Below are positions 1-8,471 of a stretch of 64,000 bases of DNA, piece by piece. Each line of letters starts with the position of its first letter. Position 1 is the first letter of the stretch. The stretch covers positions 186,001-250,000 of the forward strand of contig NZ_BAAAFX010000017.1 in assembly GCF_039523755.1 (NCBI RefSeq), in the 5' to 3' direction. The notes beneath the pieces were generated by a model that searched no databases, had not been told where the DNA came from, and saw only the letters and a program-made list of their open reading frames with translations. The translations under genes were made by a program, and so were the position numbers. Source of the DNA: Tatumella terrea (GTDB lineage: Bacteria; Pseudomonadota; Gammaproteobacteria; Enterobacterales; Enterobacteriaceae).

Positions 1-260
1 GTGATATCGAGCGTTTACTGAAGCGTGAAATCCCGCGTCTGGCGCTGCCTGGTTTTGAGCCGGATCCGTCTATCAAAGCCGAGCCCATCCAGAATGGCCG
101 TCAGGGAGGACGTGATCGTCGTCCGGGTGGCGGCGGACAGGGGCCACGGGGTCAGTCTTCCCGCAAACCTGGCGGTGATAACGGTAAACCCCGGACGAAT
201 ACTGGCAGCCCGCGGCCGCCACGTCGTTCGCAGGGGCCGAAAAAGACCGAACGGACCTGA
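1..260 (+). CDS. rhlE: ATP-dependent RNA helicase RhlE, C-terminal end (partial)
   Basis: The reading frame is open from base 3 and stops at 258-260, so only the last 85 residues lie in the window. It begins with DIERLLKREIPRLALPGFEP and then PSIKAEPIQNGRQ, which I recognise as the end of the RhlE DEAD-box helicase core. A low-complexity basic tail rich in Gly, Arg and Pro follows, as is usual in RhlE, where such tails help RNA binding in ribosome assembly and RNA turnover. The helicase motifs are outside the window. The dusC start lies 5 bp downstream, so the two genes may be cotranscribed. Confidence 0.9.
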   Translation, partial: DIERLLKREIPRLALPGFEPDPSIKAEPIQNGRQGGRDRRPGGGGQGPRGQSSRKPGGDNGKPRTNTGSPRPPRRSQGPKKTERT

Positions 261-265
261 TAACG

Positions 266-1213
266 ATGCGGGTATTACTGGCGCCGATGGAGGGCGTGCT
301 TGATTCTTTAGTCAGGGAACTTCTTTCAGAAGTGAATGATTATGATCTGTGCATTACGGAGTTTCTCCGGGTGGTGGATCAGTTATTACCCGCAAAATCG
401 TTTTACCGGCTGTGTCCGGAGTTACATCATCACAGCCGGACCTCGTCCGGCACCCTGGTCAGGATCCAGTTGCTGGGGCAGCATGCCGGCTGGCTGGCCG
501 AAAATGCGGCCCGTGCGGTTGAATTAGGATCCTACGGGGTGGATCTCAATTGCGGTTGTCCTTCCAAAATGGTCAACGGCAGTGGTGGCGGTGCTACCTT
601 ACTCAAAGATCCCGATGTGATTTATCAGGCCGCTAAAGCCATGCGCGAGGCGGTACCCGCGGAATTACCCGTCACGGTAAAAGTCAGGCTGGGCTGGGAT
701 TCGAGTGCGCGATGCTTCGAAATTGCCGATGCCGTTGCCAGCGCCGGTGCGACAGAATTGGTGGTTCACGGCAGGACGAAAGAAGACGGTTATAAGGCGG
801 AGGCCATTAACTGGCCGGCGATCGGTGAAATCCGTCAGCGTTTATCTATTCCCGTAATCGCCAATGGTGAAATCCGCGATCATCAGAGCGCCATGCAATG
901 TCTCCGGGTGACCGGATGTCATGATGTCATGGTGGGCCGCTGGGCGCTGAATGTGCCGAATCTTAGCCGTGTCATCAAATATAATGAGCCGCCGATGGCC
1001 TGGCCGCAGGTAGTTCAGCTGCTGAATAAGTATTGTCAGCTGGAAAAGCAAGGGGATACCGGGTTATATCATCTCGCACGCATCAAGCAGTGGCTGGGTT
1101 ATCTCCGTAAAGCGTATCCGCAAGCCAGCGAACTTTTCAGTGATGTCCGCCCTCTGGCGACATCCGGGCTTATCGCCTCGGCAATCGCGCGGGCAGCCGA
1201 TAGTCTGTGCTGA
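266..1213 (+). CDS. dusC: tRNA-dihydrouridine(16) synthase DusC
   Basis: This 315-residue protein has the same length as E. coli DusC and aligns throughout. It begins with the APMEGVLDS FMN-binding motif and carries NCGCPS with the catalytic Cys at about residue 98. It also has KVRLGWD and the VHGRTKE motif. The family reduces uridine 16 in the tRNA D-loop using FMN and NADPH. One residue is odd: the phosphate-binding motif usually read as GRGAL is GRWAL here, with Trp226 encoded by TGG at 941-943. The start is 5 bp after the rhlE stop with no strong ribosome binding site, which fits translational coupling. The identity is secure, but the effect of Trp226 is unknown. Confidence 0.95.
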   Translation: MRVLLAPMEGVLDSLVRELLSEVNDYDLCITEFLRVVDQLLPAKSFYRLCPELHHHSRTSSGTLVRIQLLGQHAGWLAENAARAVELGSYGVDLNCGCPSKMVNGSGGGATLLKDPDVIYQAAKAMREAVPAELPVTVKVRLGWDSSARCFEIADAVASAGATELVVHGRTKEDGYKAEAINWPAIGEIRQRLSIPVIANGEIRDHQSAMQCLRVTGCHDVMVGRWALNVPNLSRVIKYNEPPMAWPQVVQLLNKYCQLEKQGDTGLYHLARIKQWLGYLRKAYPQASELFSDVRPLATSGLIASAIARAADSLC

Positions 1214-1300
1214 AGACAATGCGTTTTACGGTTGTCGTATTACGCCATCAGACGCTATGATTAAAGGATTCACCCTCAATCTCCGGATGTTTTACTTATC

Positions 1301-2491
1301 ATGGCTGAATCTGCAGTGCTGGGCCGGACTCAGTTAAACCTACGTATTCTTTCTGTCGTTATTTTCACTTTCTTCTGCTATCTGTCTGTCGGCTTACCCC
1401 TGGCGGTACTGCCCGGGTTCGTCCATCATAACCTCGGCTACAGTTCCTTTATTGCCGGTATCATTATCAGTTTGCAGTATTTCTCTACCCTTATCAGCCG
1501 GCCGCAAAGTGGTCGCCTTGCCGACAGTATCGGGCCGAAAAAAGTCGTGATGCTGGGCCTGGTGCTGTGCGGAATGAGCGGCGTGATGACGATTATCGCG
1601 GCTATTCTTGCCGGCCGTCCGATGCTGAGCTTACTGCTGCTGGCGGCGGGGCGTATTTGTCTGGGGTTCGGCGAAAGTTTCAGTAGCACGGGAGCAACCC
1701 TGTGGGGGATGAATCTCGTCGGTCCGGTACATACGGCGCGGGTGATCTCCTGGAACGGGGTGGCGACCTATCTGGCCATGGCGATTGGCGCACCGCTGGG
1801 GGTATTACTCGATCAATGGATGGGGATCAGTGGCTTTGCCGGACTGGTGGCACTGATGGCCGTGTTGGGTTTTGTCTTAGCCAGTAAAAAGCCGGCCATT
1901 ATCGTGACCGTCGCTAAACGTGTTCCCTTTAGCCAGGTCTTCCGGCGGGTGTGGATTTTCGGGCTGGGACTCAGTGCCGGCACCATTGGATTCGGGGTGA
2001 TTGCGACCTTTATCACGCTCTATTTCGGTAGCCGGGGATGGGGCGGAGCCGCGGTGACGCTGACCCTGTACAGCCTGGGATTCACCGTTATCAGGTTGGT
2101 ATCGGGCAATGCTATCAACCGTTTCGGGGGACTGAAGGTTTCACTGATCTCCTTTCTGGCGGAAGGGGTCGGGCTGTTTCTGCTCTGGCATGCGGATTCG
2201 GTACTGACCGCCGATATCGGCGCTTTTCTTACCGGCTGTGGTTTCTCGCTGATATTTCCAGCGCTGGGCGTGGAGGCGGTGAAACAGGTTGAACCTCAAA
2301 GCCAGGGGGCCGCCCTTGGAACTTACTCTGCTTTCCTGGATTTCGGTCTGGGGATCACCGGACCAGTGGCGGGTCTGCTGATGAATTTCGCCGGGATCCG
2401 ATCCGTCTATCTGGCGGCAATGCTGGTGGTTGCCGGAGGGGGAGTGCTGATGATCCGCTTACTCCGGCGGGATATCATCAAGCCGGTCTGA
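1301..2491 (+). CDS. MFS transporter, YhhS/YfcJ family
   Basis: The 396-residue protein has about 12 hydrophobic segments and the layout of a major facilitator. A motif between TM2 and TM3 reads SRPQSGRLADSIGPKK, matching the SRP-GR-AD-GPKK pattern of the E. coli YhhS/YfcJ group, and FGVIATFITL and SLIFPALGVEAVK are also typical of it. Members of the group are inner-membrane drug/proton or sugar effluxers, and the substrate cannot be read from sequence. An 87-bp gap separates it from dusC, and a cluster of hairpins follows it. I leave the symbol empty because YhhS and YfcJ are close paralogues. Confidence 0.85.
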   Translation: MAESAVLGRTQLNLRILSVVIFTFFCYLSVGLPLAVLPGFVHHNLGYSSFIAGIIISLQYFSTLISRPQSGRLADSIGPKKVVMLGLVLCGMSGVMTIIAAILAGRPMLSLLLLAAGRICLGFGESFSSTGATLWGMNLVGPVHTARVISWNGVATYLAMAIGAPLGVLLDQWMGISGFAGLVALMAVLGFVLASKKPAIIVTVAKRVPFSQVFRRVWIFGLGLSAGTIGFGVIATFITLYFGSRGWGGAAVTLTLYSLGFTVIRLVSGNAINRFGGLKVSLISFLAEGVGLFLLWHADSVLTADIGAFLTGCGFSLIFPALGVEAVKQVEPQSQGAALGTYSAFLDFGLGITGPVAGLLMNFAGIRSVYLAAMLVVAGGGVLMIRLLRRDIIKPV

Positions 2492-2582
2492 GGCATTTTA
2501 AGCAGGCCGGACAGGCTGCGTCAGAGACAGGTTGCTGTCTGCCCCGGAACTCCGCATCAAGCTCTTTTCGTCTCTCATTGGG

Positions 2583-2658
2583 ACCCCCTTTTGATTTCCT
2601 GTTGAACCTTTGCAGTTGCCAGACCGCAAGGTGTTTTAACAAATCAAAAGGGGTTTTT
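2583..2658 (+). terminator. Long imperfect inverted repeat with nested hairpin and T-run
   Basis: The left arm, ACCCCCTTTTGATTT at 2583-2597, pairs with AAATCAAAAGGGGT at 2641-2654 with a single unpaired C. The 43-nt loop contains a smaller imperfect hairpin (ACCTTTGC with GCAAGGT), and TTTTT follows the right arm. It lies about 90 bp after the MFS gene and could be that gene's terminator. The arms are unusually long and the loop is structured, so a processed RNA or a remnant of a small mobile element is also possible. Confidence 0.5.
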
Positions 2659-2688
2659 ATATACGGCCCAAAGCTGAAAGCTTTACGG

Positions 2689-2715
2689 AACCCCCAGCCT
2701 GGCTGGGGGTTTTCT
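2689..2715. terminator. GC-rich hairpin in the MFS-ldtB gap
   Basis: A 9-bp perfect stem pairs CCCCCAGCC with GGCTGGGGG, flanked by AA on one side and TTTTCT on the other. It would act as an intrinsic terminator on the plus strand, and it is the second of three hairpins stacked within 170 bp. Confidence 0.6.
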
Positions 2716-2724
2716 GGATACAAT

Positions 2725-2756
2725 AAAAAGCCCCGCCAGAGCGGGGCTTTTTTATC
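2725..2756. terminator. Bidirectional terminator between the MFS gene and ldtB
   Basis: The stem GCCCCGC/GCGGGGC is flanked by A-run and T-run tracts on both sides (AAAAAGCCCCGC and GCGGGGCTTTTTT). It can therefore end transcription from either side. On the minus strand it lies about 30 bp beyond the ldtB stop codon and is its likely terminator. Confidence 0.85.
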
Positions 2757-2782
2757 AGAACTTAGGGCAGGGCGTGGAAGAT

Positions 2783-3844
2783 TTATCCGGCCGTTGCTGC
2801 CTGAGGCTGCTCCGTGATCACATTGGCACCCTGTGGAGTATTCGGTGTCAGCGGTTCTTCTTTAGGCTGTGCTTCAGAAGTCTCTGCCACCGGTTGAGGT
2901 GTCGTGTTTACCGCATTGCCGACGCCATTAATTTTTACCGGCATTCCGGAACGCGCTTTCAGTGCAGCATTCAACACATTCTGGTTAATCCCCGGGTCGG
3001 TCAGCATTTTGCTGATGGCCGGTGTAAGGGTTAACGGTACTTCCGCGTTGGAGGTAAACTGCGCTTCGGTGGTAGACAGCGGGTTATGCACTTCAATATA
3101 ACGCGACCCGTCAGGCTCTACCGCGACTTTGACGGGCTGATCGATAAATTGCACACGGGTGCCTACCGGCACATTTTCAAACAACCATTTGATATCGTCA
3201 GCACGCAGACGCACACAACCGTGGCTTACGCGTAAACCGATACCGAAGTTAGCATTGGTGCCGTGAATAGCGTACAGGCGACCAATATAGAGCGCATACA
3301 GACCCATCGGGTTATCCGGTCCGGCAGGGAAGACGTCCGGCAGGTTCTGGCCATTAGCTTCATATTCTGCATGCATTGCTTTTGTCGGTGTCCAGGTCGG
3401 GAAAGGACGCTTATGCTGCACACTGGTCACCCAGTTCAGCGGGGTATCTTTACCCAGTTCGCCGATACCGATAGGCAGAACCACGACACTGTGCGTGCCT
3501 TTCGGGTAGTAGTAGAGACGCATCTCGGCGCTATTGATCACAATACCTTCGCGCGGTGCATCCGGCAGGATCAATTGCTGAGGGATGATAAGTTTACTGC
3601 CACCGCGCGGCAGGTAAACATCCACCTTCGGATTGGCCTCCAGCATATTACTCAATCCCATCTGGTATTGAGAGGCGAAAGCTTCCAGTGGCAGTTTATT
3701 GTCCTGCGGCAGAGTGAGTTCAAGGTTCTCACCGATAAGACTACTGTTTGCCGGGGGCAACGGATAAAGCACGGCAAATGCAGAGTGGCTGTAAGCCACT
3801 AAAGCCAGTGCGAGTGATGCGAACGCGCGAATGCTATTTTTCAT
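2783..3844 (-). CDS. ldtB: L,D-transpeptidase LdtB (YbiS type)
   Basis: The 353-residue precursor has a signal peptide ending near SAFA (residue 24), a LysM-like segment (ASQYQMGLSNMLEANP), and a YkuD domain at about 98-235. The catalytic motif SHGCVRL places the nucleophile at Cys210, with HGTNANFGIG just before it. LdtB attaches Braun lipoprotein to peptidoglycan in the periplasm, and alignment to E. coli YbiS is close up to RSGMPVKING. E. coli YbiS is about 306 residues. The additional 45 or so residues here form a C-terminal tail rich in Pro, Gln and Glu with no recognisable domain. In E. coli ldtB lies next to ybiT, so its location beside yohD/pbpG is a rearrangement. Confidence 0.93.
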   Translation of the reverse strand: MKNSIRAFASLALALVAYSHSAFAVLYPLPPANSSLIGENLELTLPQDNKLPLEAFASQYQMGLSNMLEANPKVDVYLPRGGSKLIIPQQLILPDAPREGIVINSAEMRLYYYPKGTHSVVVLPIGIGELGKDTPLNWVTSVQHKRPFPTWTPTKAMHAEYEANGQNLPDVFPAGPDNPMGLYALYIGRLYAIHGTNANFGIGLRVSHGCVRLRADDIKWLFENVPVGTRVQFIDQPVKVAVEPDGSRYIEVHNPLSTTEAQFTSNAEVPLTLTPAISKMLTDPGINQNVLNAALKARSGMPVKINGVGNAVNTTPQPVAETSEAQPKEEPLTPNTPQGANVITEQPQAATAG

Positions 3845-4005
3845 ATTTATTCAGTATATTAGTGCCTGAAGCGGGCGTGTTAATAGTAATGTACGGGGCC
3901 GTTAATAATCGCTGGCTGCACAGTATATGCGCTTAAACGAATCTCCGGAACCTGCATTTTATAGCGGAGCATTTTACTGCAGAGCGTCTTCCGTCAAACA
4001 CCCGG

Positions 4006-4581
4006 TTACTGCTGTTTCCGCTGTTTTAAAAAGCGTATCCCTTTCCAGACTATGTACAACACCACGGCCAATCCTGCAAGCCAGAACAAAGGTTTCAGAT
4101 AGTTATCCAGTTTATCGAGCCATGGAGCGATTAGCTTTCCGGCAAAGTATCCCAGACTGACGAACAACATCGCCCAGACAAAGGCGCCGATCACATTAAA
4201 AATCAGAAAACGGCGTGGAGACAGTTGGCTGGAACCGATAATAATGGGGCCGATGATCCGGAAGCCATACATAAAACGGACACCAATCACAAACAGGCTG
4301 GGATGACGATGAATAAGCTGTGTGGCTTTTTCCACTTTATCCTGATGGTTTGTGAACCTGGAAATAATTCGGGTGCCATAACGCTTTCCCAGCCAGTAGA
4401 GTAACTGGTCACCAATAATGCCGCCAGCCATCGCCGCCGCGACAACGCCGGCAAAATGTAATAATCCCTTATGGGCTGCGACGCCCCCAAGCAGAACAAA
4501 AGTTTCACCTTCCGCGACACAACCTATCAGTAGCGCAAGATAACCATAGTGTGAAATCAAAGAGTTAATATCAATATGCAA
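4006..4581 (-). CDS. yohD: DedA family membrane protein, YohD-like
   Basis: A DedA/SNARE-associated-type membrane protein with about five hydrophobic segments. Characteristic stretches are AEGETFVLLGG, HQDKVEKATQLI, and FMYGFRIIGP with the conserved Arg-Gly pair of the family. I chose a TTG start at 4581 because LHIDINSLISHYGY matches the beginning of E. coli YohD. It gives 191 residues, close to the family length, and AGGGA lies about 9 bp upstream. An ATG at 4662 in the same frame would add 27 unmatched residues. DedA proteins are needed for proton-motive-force homeostasis and for lipid-carrier recycling. Divergent from pbpG. Confidence 0.85.
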   Translation of the reverse strand: MHIDINSLISHYGYLALLIGCVAEGETFVLLGGVAAHKGLLHFAGVVAAAMAGGIIGDQLLYWLGKRYGTRIISRFTNHQDKVEKATQLIHRHPSLFVIGVRFMYGFRIIGPIIIGSSQLSPRRFLIFNVIGAFVWAMLFVSLGYFAGKLIAPWLDKLDNYLKPLFWLAGLAVVLYIVWKGIRFLKQRKQQ

Positions 4582-4846
4582 CGCTGAGGTCCCTGTATTG
4601 TTCAACGGTAAGGTAAGTTTACACGGCATTTCGTTCCGGTGCGATGATGTTCCCGGGATCACGTGGCAGTAAACCGGCTAATTTTGTCAGACTTACTTAC
4701 AAATTCCGTGGTCGTCAAATTTCCGTTACTTTAAGTTTTTTTGTGATGATCAGCGTATGATGCTGCCGCCAGCTAACCACTCGATAATACCGGGCGGCGG
4801 CCTGTGTCTGCACAGTCATAAAAAACATCACGGTATCATTAATAAC

Positions 4847-5755
4847 ATGTCTTTAAATTTACGCCATTCTTTACTTATTTTTGCATTAATTTCACCGGCG
4901 ACCCTGACCGTATTGCCTGCGAGTGCTGAGCGCAGCACTCCCGATGTCAATGCCGCGCTGCAGCCCCGGATAGCGTCCGGCAGTGCGATGGTGCTCGATC
5001 TTAAAACCAATAAAGTCCTCTTTTCCAGCCATCCGGACCGCGTCCGGCCTATCGCCTCCTTAACCAAACTGATGACCGTTATGGTGGTGCTGGATGCGAA
5101 ACAGCCGTTGGACCAGATCATTAATGTGGATATCAGCCAGACACCGGAAATGCGCGGTGTGTTTTCGCGGGTGAAACTGAACAGTGAAATCAGTCGCCGC
5201 AATATGATATTGCTGGCGCTGATGTCGTCAGAAAACCGTGCAGCGGCCAGCCTGGCGGCACACTATCCCGGAGGATATCAGGCCTTTATCCGGGCGATGA
5301 ACGCTAAGGCGCGCACTCTGGGGATGACGCAGACTCACTATGTGGAACCGACCGGGCTGTCGATACACAATGTGTCTACGGCGGCAGATTTGGTGAAATT
5401 ACTGAAAGCTACCGAAAAGTATCCGCTGATCGGTGAACTGAGCCGGACCCCGGAAGATACCGCAATCTTCAGTCATCCGTCGTACGCACTGCCTTTCCGT
5501 AATACGAATCATCTGGTTTATAATAAAACATGGGACATCCGGTTAACAAAAACCGGTTACACGGATGAAGCGGGGCATTGCCTGGCCATGCGCACAGAAA
5601 TTAATGGCCGGCCGGTGGCATTAGTGGTGCTCGATGCTTTCGGAAAATATACCCATTTTGCTGACGCGAACCGCATCCGTAGCTTTCTGGAAACCGGAAA
5701 ATCAGCGCCGGTACCGGCGTCTGCGCTGGCGTATAAGAAAGAGAAAGCGTTATAG
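4847..5755 (+). CDS. pbpG: D-alanyl-D-alanine endopeptidase PbpG (PBP7/8)
   Basis: A 302-residue periplasmic low-molecular-mass penicillin-binding protein with a signal peptide ending near ASA (about residue 26). The three active-site motifs are present: SLTK with the serine nucleophile, SSEN, and KTG in RLTKTGYT. The family cleaves D-alanyl-meso-DAP crosslinks. I selected the ATG at 4847 because MSLNLRHSLLIFAL gives a proper signal peptide, whereas an in-frame ATG at 4757 adds 30 non-hydrophobic residues. It is divergent from yohD, as in the E. coli 48-min region, and a GC hairpin follows the stop. Confidence 0.93.
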   Translation: MSLNLRHSLLIFALISPATLTVLPASAERSTPDVNAALQPRIASGSAMVLDLKTNKVLFSSHPDRVRPIASLTKLMTVMVVLDAKQPLDQIINVDISQTPEMRGVFSRVKLNSEISRRNMILLALMSSENRAAASLAAHYPGGYQAFIRAMNAKARTLGMTQTHYVEPTGLSIHNVSTAADLVKLLKATEKYPLIGELSRTPEDTAIFSHPSYALPFRNTNHLVYNKTWDIRLTKTGYTDEAGHCLAMRTEINGRPVALVVLDAFGKYTHFADANRIRSFLETGKSAPVPASALAYKKEKAL

Positions 5756-5768
5756 CATGTCCGGACAT

Positions 5769-5793
5769 GCCGGGTACCCTGCCCGGCGTGTTT
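5769..5793 (+). terminator. Hairpin after pbpG
   Basis: The 6-bp stem GCCGGG/CCCGGC, with an inner GGGTACCC symmetry, is followed by GTGTTTT 14 bp past the pbpG stop. The T-tract is short, so termination may be partial. Confidence 0.45.
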
Positions 5794-5895
5794 TCCGTAC
5801 CATTCCGATGGCATGTCCCGGAATAATTCACTACAACTGACTCTCTGATCATTTTTGACAACTTCACCGTCATCGTTCCGGGGTATAAGGTCATT

Positions 5896-8319
5896 ATGCG
5901 TATTTTCCCGACCCTTCTCAGCGTTATGTTACTGCTGTTCACCTGTCAGTTTTCTGCGATTGCGCTGGCTGATACGACAGATTCTGCACAGGCAGAGCCG
6001 GCTCCTCATATCGATGCGGGCCGTGAACTGGCTAAAATGCAGGTGATCCTCGATAAAATTAAGGGCCAGGTCTCCGGCTCGACTCCGGATGTCACCCTGA
6101 GCCAGCTGAATGATATGGCACAGGACCTTTCGGACAATGCCAATACGCTGGCCCAGAGCCTGCAGCCCCAAAGCCAGAAAATAGATGCACAGCTGGCGGT
6201 GCTGGGGCCGGCTCCCGCACCGGGCAGCGGTGTGAAAGAAACCGCCGATGTCACCAGCAAACGACGGATACTGGGAGAGCAGAAAAAAACACTGGATAAC
6301 CAGATAAAGCAGGCGACCGCGCTGAAGAACGGTGCGCTTAACCTGTCTGCGCAGATCCTTAACCTGCGCCGCGACCAGCTAAGAACACAGCTGGCCCTCA
6401 ATTCCGGCAGTATCCTGTCGGCAACGTTCTGGCAACCCCTCTATGACAGCAATTCTTTTGACCAGGAAAAATTAGAGCGCTTCGGTCAGGAATTACTGGA
6501 TACCGCCGTGCTTTCATGGAGTCCGGATGGGCGGATCGGCACCATTTTCTGGGTACTGGCCGCAATACTGGTGATGTATCCGGGACGCCGTTATGCGGAA
6601 GAATTTCTCGCCTGGGTCAGCATCCATAAGATGCCTGAAGGGCGTCTGAGACGCAGTTTTCTGGCAACCGCCATCGCCTTAACCACACTATTGGCCATCG
6701 TGCTGTCATTTAACTTTATTGCGCTGGCGTTTACCCGTAATGAAACGGCCGGTGACGATGTGCAGGAATATGTGTCACGGCTGGTGCAGCTGAGTATTAT
6801 CTGCGGCCTGATTGCAGGGCTGGGACGTGCCTTCCTGTCCACACGGCGACCGACCTGGCGTCTGGCGAATATCAGTAATGGGGTGGCGAATGCATTGAAG
6901 CCTTTTCCGACCCTTATCGCTTTGATGGTGTGTATTTTCCAGGCGATGGAATCGTTTAACTACACTGTCGGTACCAGTGTCAGTACCACCATCTTCGGTA
7001 ACGGGCTGACCGCGCTGGTGATTGGTCTGTTTGCGGTAATGATTGTGATACGTATTAATCGTACCCGCCGCCGGATTCAGAACGATGATACACCCGCCGA
7101 AACACGTTCCACCCTGGCCGGAATTATTGAACTGTCGCTGTTCCTGGCCGGAGTGTCTATCCTGGTGGCATTACTGATCGGTTATGTGACTTTCGGGCGT
7201 TTCCTGAGTTATGAGGTGGTTTGGATTGGGATCCTGCTCAGCTCTTTTTATCTGCTTACCCGCCTGACGACAGACAGTTGCGAGGCAATATTCTCCACCG
7301 GAAATGCATGTGGTCAGCGCGTGCAAAGTACACTGGATATTGATGAGCGCTATTTATATCAGATAGCCTCATTATTATCGGCATTACTGAAATCCTTTCT
7401 GGTGTTATTGCTTATCTTCGCGTTATTGAATGGCACCATCTCCTCGACCTCTCCGACTGAAATGCTGCAAAAAGCGATTGCATTCTGGGGCGGGAAAGGG
7501 CTGGAAAAACTGAATATCGTCCCTTCGCAGGTGGTCACAGCCGTGATTCCGTTAGTGGCCGGCATTTATGTTCTGCGGGCGGTCCGTCGCTGGCTGGATC
7601 AGGATTTCCTGCCCAAGACCGAAATGGACAAGGGGATGCAGGTTTCTATCATCACCTTGTTTACCAATGTCGGTTATGTGCTGGTGATCCTGCTGGCGCT
7701 TTCGGTGATGGGGGTGCAGTGGAATAAACTGGCCTGGATTGTCAGTGCGCTGTCGGTCGGTATCGGTTTTGGTTTACAGGAGATCGTTAAAAACTTTATT
7801 TCCGGGCTGATTCTGCTCACCGAACGTCCGGTAAAAGTCGGCGACCTGGTGGGGATCAGCGGTTATGAAGGGGATATCCGTCGTATCAATGTCCGGGCGA
7901 CCGAAATCCAGCTCTCGGATAAATCGACGGTAATTGTCCCGAACTCACAGCTGATCTCACAGAATGTCCGTAACGCTACGATGGGAAATGCCGAGGGGGT
8001 AGTGACCATTCCGCTGGTATTCCCGCTCGATATCGATCCGGTGAAAGTGAAAGACATTTTACTGGGGGTTTATCAGGATAACGAACGTATCCTTGAAACT
8101 CCGGCACCGTCGGTCAGTTTTAAAGATCTTTCCGCCCAGGGGATCTCACTGAGTGTGACCGGGAATGTGGCTACGCAACGGCAGATATCCTCGGTGAAAA
8201 GTGAGTTACTGTTCGAAATTCTGGTGCGGTTACGCCACTCCGATGTACCGTTATCTTCTCCGCAGACGATGGTTATCGAACAGAAGAAAGAGTCGTTAAT
8301 CCCCGGACCGACGGAATAA
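5896..8319 (+). CDS. Mechanosensitive channel, DUF3772 + MscS domains
   Basis: This 807-residue protein has a signal peptide ending near ALA (residue 25) and a periplasmic region to about residue 215 rich in Gln and Leu heptads, resembling DUF3772. Roughly ten membrane segments and a C-terminal MscS domain follow. The pore helix begins near 616 and reads SVGIGFGLQEIVKNF, followed by ERPVKVGDLV, the MscS signature. The C-terminal beta/alpha region forms the cytoplasmic cage. It is a large MscS-type osmotic release valve. It is not E. coli MscK or MscM, which are longer and differ in their N-terminal domain. It stands alone between pbpG and bglX. Confidence 0.87.
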   Translation: MRIFPTLLSVMLLLFTCQFSAIALADTTDSAQAEPAPHIDAGRELAKMQVILDKIKGQVSGSTPDVTLSQLNDMAQDLSDNANTLAQSLQPQSQKIDAQLAVLGPAPAPGSGVKETADVTSKRRILGEQKKTLDNQIKQATALKNGALNLSAQILNLRRDQLRTQLALNSGSILSATFWQPLYDSNSFDQEKLERFGQELLDTAVLSWSPDGRIGTIFWVLAAILVMYPGRRYAEEFLAWVSIHKMPEGRLRRSFLATAIALTTLLAIVLSFNFIALAFTRNETAGDDVQEYVSRLVQLSIICGLIAGLGRAFLSTRRPTWRLANISNGVANALKPFPTLIALMVCIFQAMESFNYTVGTSVSTTIFGNGLTALVIGLFAVMIVIRINRTRRRIQNDDTPAETRSTLAGIIELSLFLAGVSILVALLIGYVTFGRFLSYEVVWIGILLSSFYLLTRLTTDSCEAIFSTGNACGQRVQSTLDIDERYLYQIASLLSALLKSFLVLLLIFALLNGTISSTSPTEMLQKAIAFWGGKGLEKLNIVPSQVVTAVIPLVAGIYVLRAVRRWLDQDFLPKTEMDKGMQVSIITLFTNVGYVLVILLALSVMGVQWNKLAWIVSALSVGIGFGLQEIVKNFISGLILLTERPVKVGDLVGISGYEGDIRRINVRATEIQLSDKSTVIVPNSQLISQNVRNATMGNAEGVVTIPLVFPLDIDPVKVKDILLGVYQDNERILETPAPSVSFKDLSAQGISLSVTGNVATQRQISSVKSELLFEILVRLRHSDVPLSSPQTMVIEQKKESLIPGPTE

Positions 8320-8471
8320 CCGGCTATCTCTTTGATCGGGCTTGCAGTTCAGGGGCCCGTTCACTCCCCGTAATACGCTCTGCATGCTATGCTTTTCAGG
8401 ACCGACCCTATCCCGGTTCAGTATAACTCTGTGCCGGTCCCTGACAGCTGCCCGTCTCTGAGAGCCTGACT

